Source: an uncultured Streptomyces sp. (lineage in GTDB: Bacteria; Actinomycetota; Actinomycetes; Streptomycetales; Streptomycetaceae). Taken from it: DNA of 8,443 nucleotides. Below, piece after piece: positions 5,805 through 8,443 of the stretch. A model generated the notes under the pieces. It was not told the DNA's origin. It searched no databases and saw only the letters and a list, made by a program, of their open reading frames with translations. The translations under genes were made by a program, and so were the position numbers. Location of the stretch: the NCBI GenBank assembly GCA_946480485.1, contig CAMLJW010000218.1:1-8443 (forward strand), given 5' to 3'. The first letter of the stretch is position 1; each line of letters starts with the position of its first letter.

Positions 5805-6566
5805 ATGACCGCGGACCGGTGGACCCAGGCAGTACGACGTCAGCTCAGACTCGGCAGACTTTTGCCGTTGGGCGGAGCACGAGACGGTGCGTGGCTGACC
5901 GAGTCGGCGGCGGACTCGGTGCTGCGGCGGGCGTCGCGCCACGTGCCGGGCGTCCGCCTAGGCACGCTGCGGCTCGCGCTCGCCGACCTGGAGCAGACAT
6001 ACGTGGCCGCCGTACCGCCTCCGCCGAGTGCCCTGCCGCCCGGGCCGCTGCGGATCAGCGGCGAGTTCGCGGCCACCCTCGCGAACGATGCCCCCCTCCC
6101 CACGCTCGCATCCCGCCTGCGCACGGCCCTCGCAGCGGCGGCGACGGATCGGCTCGGACTCACGGTCACGGAAGTCGATCTGCGGGTGACCGGGTTGCTG
6201 GAGGAAGGCGATGCGGGCCCGACGGAAGGGGATGAAACCCGCGTACGCCCCGATGAGCCACAGGCCACCGCAGAGCCGGAGCCGTACACGGAGCCGGAGG
6301 ACAACGAGTCCCGCGTGGTCGAGGCCGCGCTGGCAGTCCCGGGCGTTGCCGGGCTGACCGGCGTGCTCGGCGGCCTGGCGCGCCCGGTGCACATCGAGGA
6401 GCACGCGGGCGACGCCGCCCTGCCGCGCCGCCACGTCCGCGTGGAGATCGCGGTGCGAGCGGACCGGCGCACACTGGACGTGGCCCGCGAGGTCCGCGCG
6501 ACAGCGAGCCAGGCACTACCGGACCATCCGTCGGTGGCGGTACTGGTGACAGTGGTAACGGCCTGA
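5805..6566 (+). CDS. 'P10 family' protein, apparently two tandem degenerate Gls24-like modules
   Basis: 253 residues from ATG 5805 (GGAG 3-6 bases upstream). The open frame runs further upstream but crosses the divergent operon. I recall this protein in Streptomyces under the label 'nucleopolyhedrovirus P10 family', a name unlikely to reflect function. Module 1 comprises AWLTESAADSVLRRASRHVP (29-48), a Pro-rich gap, LRISGEFAATLA (82-93), a helix (SRLRTALAAAATDRLGL) and TVTEVDLRVTGL (120-131). In order and spacing these match the elements of the neighbouring Gls24 proteins, such as TTIADGVVEKIAGLAARDVL and EVVEVNIAVSDV. A linker rich in Glu, Pro and Thr (133-167) follows. Module 2 is ESRVVEAALAVPGVAGL, then RRHVRVEIAVRADRRTLDVA, a helix and SVAVLVTVVTA. 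There is no signal peptide or membrane segment. Presence and position are sure; the double-Gls24 reading is by eye. Confidence 0.85.
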   Translation: MTADRWTQAVRRQLRLGRLLPLGGARDGAWLTESAADSVLRRASRHVPGVRLGTLRLALADLEQTYVAAVPPPPSALPPGPLRISGEFAATLANDAPLPTLASRLRTALAAAATDRLGLTVTEVDLRVTGLLEEGDAGPTEGDETRVRPDEPQATAEPEPYTEPEDNESRVVEAALAVPGVAGLTGVLGGLARPVHIEEHAGDAALPRRHVRVEIAVRADRRTLDVAREVRATASQALPDHPSVAVLVTVVTA

Positions 6567-6584
6567 GGCGTCCGGTAAAGGGGC

Positions 6585-6617
6585 GCGGGGCTGCGACATG
6601 ACAGCATGCGGCTCCGC
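6585..6617 (+). terminator. hairpin terminator after the P10-family gene
   Basis: 6585-6595 pairs with 6607-6617 as an 11-bp stem containing three G-T (G-U) pairs and an 11-nt loop, beginning 18 nt after the TGA at 6564-6566. There is no T tract, as is common in Streptomyces. It is part of the dispersed intergenic repeat described at 6577-6667. Confidence 0.6.
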
Positions 6618-6620
6618 CTC

Positions 6621-6666
6621 CGGCGCGACCAGCTATAACAACACGGCGCGACCAGCTACAACAACA
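6621..6666. repeat. 23-bp tandem duplication, two copies with one mismatch
   Basis: Copies at 6621-6643 and 6644-6666 are identical except T at 6636 against C at 6659. The unit begins CGGCGCGACCAGC and ends AACAACA. Read on the minus strand, the second copy supplies the TAG (6656-6658) that ends the TnpB remnant frame. Confidence 0.95.
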
Positions 6667-7063
6667 CGAGCCCGCAAGCGTCGCACTCGAAGACACGCAT
6701 GCTGAGGGGCAGCTTGGCTTTCACCACACCGCAGCGCGAGCAGGTCTTCGTGGAGGGGAACCAGCGGTCGGCGACGACCAGTCGTGTGCCGCGCCGCCGG
6801 GTCTTGTGGGTGAGCCGGCGTCGGATCTCGCCGAACGCGGCATCCGCACATGCGGCGGGACAGGCGCCGTTTACGGCCCATCGCGGCGACGTTGAGGTCT
6901 TCGACGACGATCGTGCCGTACTCACAGGCGAGACGGGTCGTCAACTTGTGGAGGGTGGCCTCCCGGAGGTTCGCCACCCGGTGGTGGATCGTGTTTCGCG
7001 CCTGGTTCGCCGTCTCCCAGCGCTTCGACGCCTGCTGTCCGGTGCGCTGCGGAGCGCTTCGCG
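6656..7063 (-). pseudogene. tnpB: TnpB (IS200/IS605 OrfB) remnant, frameshifted and truncated at both ends
   Basis: TnpB is an RNA-guided nuclease encoded by IS200/IS605 elements. The minus-strand frame from 7063 reads ASKRWETANQARNTIHHRVA, LHKLTTRLACEYG and the RuvC-II segment TIVVEDLNVAAM with its catalytic Glu, up to RRLSRRM. One extra base at about 6848 then shifts the frame. The next frame continues ADAAFGEIRRRLTHKT, RLVVADRWFPSTKTCSRCGV and CDACGLVL, with the four zinc-ribbon Cys (CSRC...CDAC) intact. It ends at TAG 6656-6658 inside the 23-bp repeat. The N-terminal wedge and REC region, RuvC-I and the final RuvC-III Asp (usually just after CGLVL in DRDLNAA) are absent, so it cannot be active. 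The 5' end stops at the MITE border. I could not find omegaRNA or an IS right end. Confidence 0.85.
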
Positions 7064-7244
7064 CTAGGGCGCGTTTCGAAAGTAGCGCCGTCCGCCCGAA
7101 GGGCGGGCCCGGCGGCGTCTGGTGCGTGCGATCGCAAGGCGAAGGGTCGCCCCGACACTGGGCGTATCGGGGCGAGCCCGACAACGCTGCGAGCGTGCGT
7201 GCCAGACGCCGCGGGGCAGGCGGGATTTTCGAAACGCGCCCTAG
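7064..7244. mobile_element. MITE-like element with 18-bp perfect terminal inverted repeats
   Basis: CTAGGGCGCGTTTCGAAA at 7064-7081 and its exact reverse complement at 7227-7244 bound a 181-bp element with no gene. The outer CTAG is palindromic, so it may be a 4-bp target duplication rather than part of the repeat. Inside is a second imperfect inverted pair: GCGGCGTCTGG (7112-7122) against CCAGACGCCGC (7202-7212). A central hairpin is formed by CGCCCCGA (7148-7155) with TCGGGGCG (7167-7174) and an 11-nt loop. The whole unit can fold into one long hairpin, as MITEs do. The likely mobiliser would be an IS5-like transposase, some of which use CTAG or TA targets; that is inference. The right end supplies the stop codon of the crotonase gene. 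Confidence 0.8.
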
Positions 7245-8032
7245 TCGCCGACGCCCGTCAGGTCCCGCAGCCGCCGCGCCTGGGCGGCGCGCTCAGCGAC
7301 CCGCTGCTCCTCATACGTCCGGTCCTGCGCCCCGCGCAACAACGCCTTTGTCTCGATCACGGCATCCCGGGGCGCGGCCAGCAGTGCCGAGGCCAGGTCG
7401 CGTACGGCGTCGTCGAGCTGGTCGACGGGCACGACAAGGTTCGCGAGGCCGGTACGCACGGCCTCCTCGGCCTGGACGAAGCGGCCCGTCGCGCACATTT
7501 CGAGCGCGCGGGCGTAGCCGACGAGTCCCACCAGCGGATGCGTGCCCGTTAGATCGGGCACCAGGCCCAGGCTGGTCTCGCGCATGGCGAACTGCACATC
7601 GTCCGCGACGACGCGCAGGTCACAGGCGAGGGCGAGTTGGAAGCCCGCCCCGATGGCATGGCCCTGCACGGCGGCGATGGACACGAGGTCGCTCCGCCGC
7701 CACCAGGTGAAACCCTCCTGGTATTCGGCGATGGTCGCGTCGAGCTCGGTCTCGGAGCCGCGCGCGAGGTCGGTGAGCGACGGCTCGCCGTCGAAGCCCT
7801 CGGGCGTGAACGCCTGCCGGTCGAGCCCCGCGGAGAAGGACTTGCCCTCTGCGCGCAGCACGACGACACGGACGGTGCCCGGCAACAGCCGTCCGGCCTC
7901 GGTCAAGGTCCGCCACAGAGCGGGGCTTTGCGTGTTGCGCTTGGCCGGGTTGGTCAACGTCACCGTGGCGATCGCCTCGTCGACGGTGAGCCGTACGCCG
8001 TCCTTGTCGAGTACCGGGTCGAGCGAAGCCAT
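7241..8032 (-). CDS. enoyl-CoA hydratase/isomerase (crotonase) family protein
   Basis: 263 residues, normal for a crotonase-fold acyl-CoA enzyme, probably cytosolic and trimeric like its relatives. GGAGG lies 7 bases before ATG 8032; the open frame continues upstream but without family resemblance. Oxyanion-hole segments are FSAGLD (66-71) and GHAIGAG (124-130), followed by LALACDLRVVADDVQFAMRE. By alignment to rat enoyl-CoA hydratase, the position of Glu144 is Gln132 (GAGFQLA), while Glu164 is kept as Glu152 (MRETSLGLVPD). With only one acid, an isomerase or another crotonase reaction is more likely than simple hydration; this is inference. The C-terminal helix runs to RRLRDLTGVGD and the TAG stop is in CTAG of the MITE. 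No beta-oxidation genes are adjacent. The gene follows the HTH gene by 138 bp on the same strand, with a hairpin between. Confidence 0.9.
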   Translation of the reverse strand: MASLDPVLDKDGVRLTVDEAIATVTLTNPAKRNTQSPALWRTLTEAGRLLPGTVRVVVLRAEGKSFSAGLDRQAFTPEGFDGEPSLTDLARGSETELDATIAEYQEGFTWWRRSDLVSIAAVQGHAIGAGFQLALACDLRVVADDVQFAMRETSLGLVPDLTGTHPLVGLVGYARALEMCATGRFVQAEEAVRTGLANLVVPVDQLDDAVRDLASALLAAPRDAVIETKALLRGAQDRTYEEQRVAERAAQARRLRDLTGVGD

Positions 8033-8105
8033 GGGGCGCCTCCGATGGGTGCGGTCAGAGCAGGTGCGGTACAGGGCACCGACACCCTTAAGTGACTGCA
8101 CAGTA

Positions 8106-8139
8106 ACCACCCGGCCGATCACCTGCCCGACCGGGTGGT
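8106..8139 (-). terminator. hairpin terminator between the HTH and crotonase genes
   Basis: ACCACCCGG (8106-8114) and CCGGGTGGT (8131-8139) form a perfect 9-bp stem with a 16-nt loop, extendable by two pairs beyond one mismatch. It lies 32 nt after the HTH gene stop on the minus strand and about 75 nt before the crotonase start, so it probably separates the two transcripts. There is no T tract. Confidence 0.6.
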
Positions 8140-8170
8140 CACCATCGAGAAACGATGAGCCGCCCTGGTG

Positions 8171-8392
8171 TCAGGCCGACGCGGCCTTCTTGCCCCGCGT
8201 CGCTCCGCCACGCCCTCGAAGCGCGACGCCCGACTCGCTGAGCATCCGGTGGACGAAGCCATACGAGCGGCCGGTCTCCTCGGCCAGCGCCCGGATGCTC
8301 GCACCGGAGTCGTACTTCTTCTTCAGGTCTGCCGCGAGCTTGTCGCGCGCGGCGCCGGTCACCCGGCTGCCCTTCTTCAGAGTCTCGGCCAC
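8171..8392 (-). CDS. small helix-turn-helix DNA-binding protein
   Basis: 73 residues from GTG 8392, with GAGGAG 7 bases upstream. The protein starts with a basic stretch (ETLKKGSRVTGAARDKLAAD), has a helix-turn-helix at about 32-56 (SIRALAEETGRSYGFVHRML), and ends with a Gly/Arg/Lys tail (LRGRGGATRGKKAASA) of the kind that contacts DNA non-specifically. I recall near-identical short proteins widely conserved in Streptomyces, called HTH-domain proteins; the target is unknown. An upstream in-frame ATG at 8431 also has a strong GGAGGGG site and would add 13 residues (MRSPERTSHEEAR). The shorter form is preferred because conserved homologues, as I remember them, begin MAETLKKG. Confidence 0.85.
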   Translation of the reverse strand: MAETLKKGSRVTGAARDKLAADLKKKYDSGASIRALAEETGRSYGFVHRMLSESGVALRGRGGATRGKKAASA

Positions 8393-8443
8393 CCGTGCCT
8401 CCTCATGGGAAGTGCGCTCTGGACTTCTCATGATCACCCCTCC

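Larger units (their letters stand above)
6577..6667. repeat. dispersed Streptomyces-type intergenic repeat
   Basis: The stretch AAAGGGGCGCGGGGCTGCGA (6577-6596), then TGCGGCTCCGCC (6607-6618) and GGCGCGACCAGC (6622-6633), matches from memory a palindromic repeat found many times between Streptomyces genes, usually ending ...CCCGCAG. In this copy the 3' third is duplicated in tandem and the far end runs directly into the TnpB remnant. Recognition is from memory and was not searched. Confidence 0.5.

Noticed and set aside
6656..7244. Possibility of a functional TnpB/omegaRNA nuclease system
   Set aside because: RuvC-I and RuvC-III residues and the whole N-terminal part are missing and the frame is shifted; the neighbouring hairpin element has terminal inverted repeats typical of a MITE, not an omegaRNA.
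7245..7552. Plus-strand open frame over the crotonase 3' half
   Set aside because: Antisense shadow of a well-supported crotonase gene with conserved motifs and an excellent ribosome binding site.
8033..8105. Possible promoter for the crotonase gene (TTAAGG, TGTACC)
   Set aside because: The hexamers are too close together and too poor to call; only a promoter by position can be assumed.

Overview
The window looks like a chromosomal segment of a Streptomyces or a close relative. Every gene shows very high third-position GC, GTG and ATG starts are mixed, the Shine-Dalgarno sequences are GGAGG-type, and several gene families are ones I recognise from Streptomyces. No rRNA, tRNA, CRISPR array or phage gene was seen.

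Layout. (1) 3-965 (+) is the 3' part of a DyP-type haem peroxidase cut by the window edge. (2) 966-1545 is a decayed stretch. It holds a remnant of an ISAs1-like transposase (-), broken by a TGG-to-TGA type stop, and a tiny Cys-rich metallothionein-like gene (+) whose tail looks frameshifted. (3) 1570-2361 (+) is a SURF1-family membrane protein, followed at 2483-3238 (+) by an SDR oxidoreductase without the usual Tyr-x-x-x-Lys. (4) 3282-5715 (-) is a compact five-gene operon of the Asp23/Gls24 alkaline-shock envelope type. In transcription order it encodes a Gls24 protein, a small membrane protein, a second Gls24 protein with a PGS-repeat leader, a two-TM DUF6286-like protein, and an AmaP-like two-TM anchor. 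(5) 5805-6566 (+) is read divergently from that operon. Its product is of the type labelled 'nucleopolyhedrovirus P10 family' in Streptomyces, and by eye it is two tandem degenerate Gls24-like modules. (6) 6567-7244 is mobile debris: a common Streptomyces intergenic repeat with a 23-bp tandem duplication, a frameshifted and truncated TnpB (IS200/IS605) remnant, and a 181-bp MITE-like element with perfect 18-bp terminal inverted repeats. (7) 7241-8032 (-) is a crotonase-fold enzyme whose TAG stop lies in the CTAG at the MITE end. (8) 8171-8392 (-) is a small helix-turn-helix protein.

The part that most looks like a system is 3282-6566. Two soluble Gls24 proteins, two membrane proteins with cytosolic domains of similar pattern, one small membrane protein and one divergent double-module protein sit around a single 89-bp intergenic region that carries an 8-bp inverted repeat. 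I infer that they form a membrane-attached envelope-stress assembly. The family of each gene is fairly secure; the shared-fold reading and the assembly are inference.
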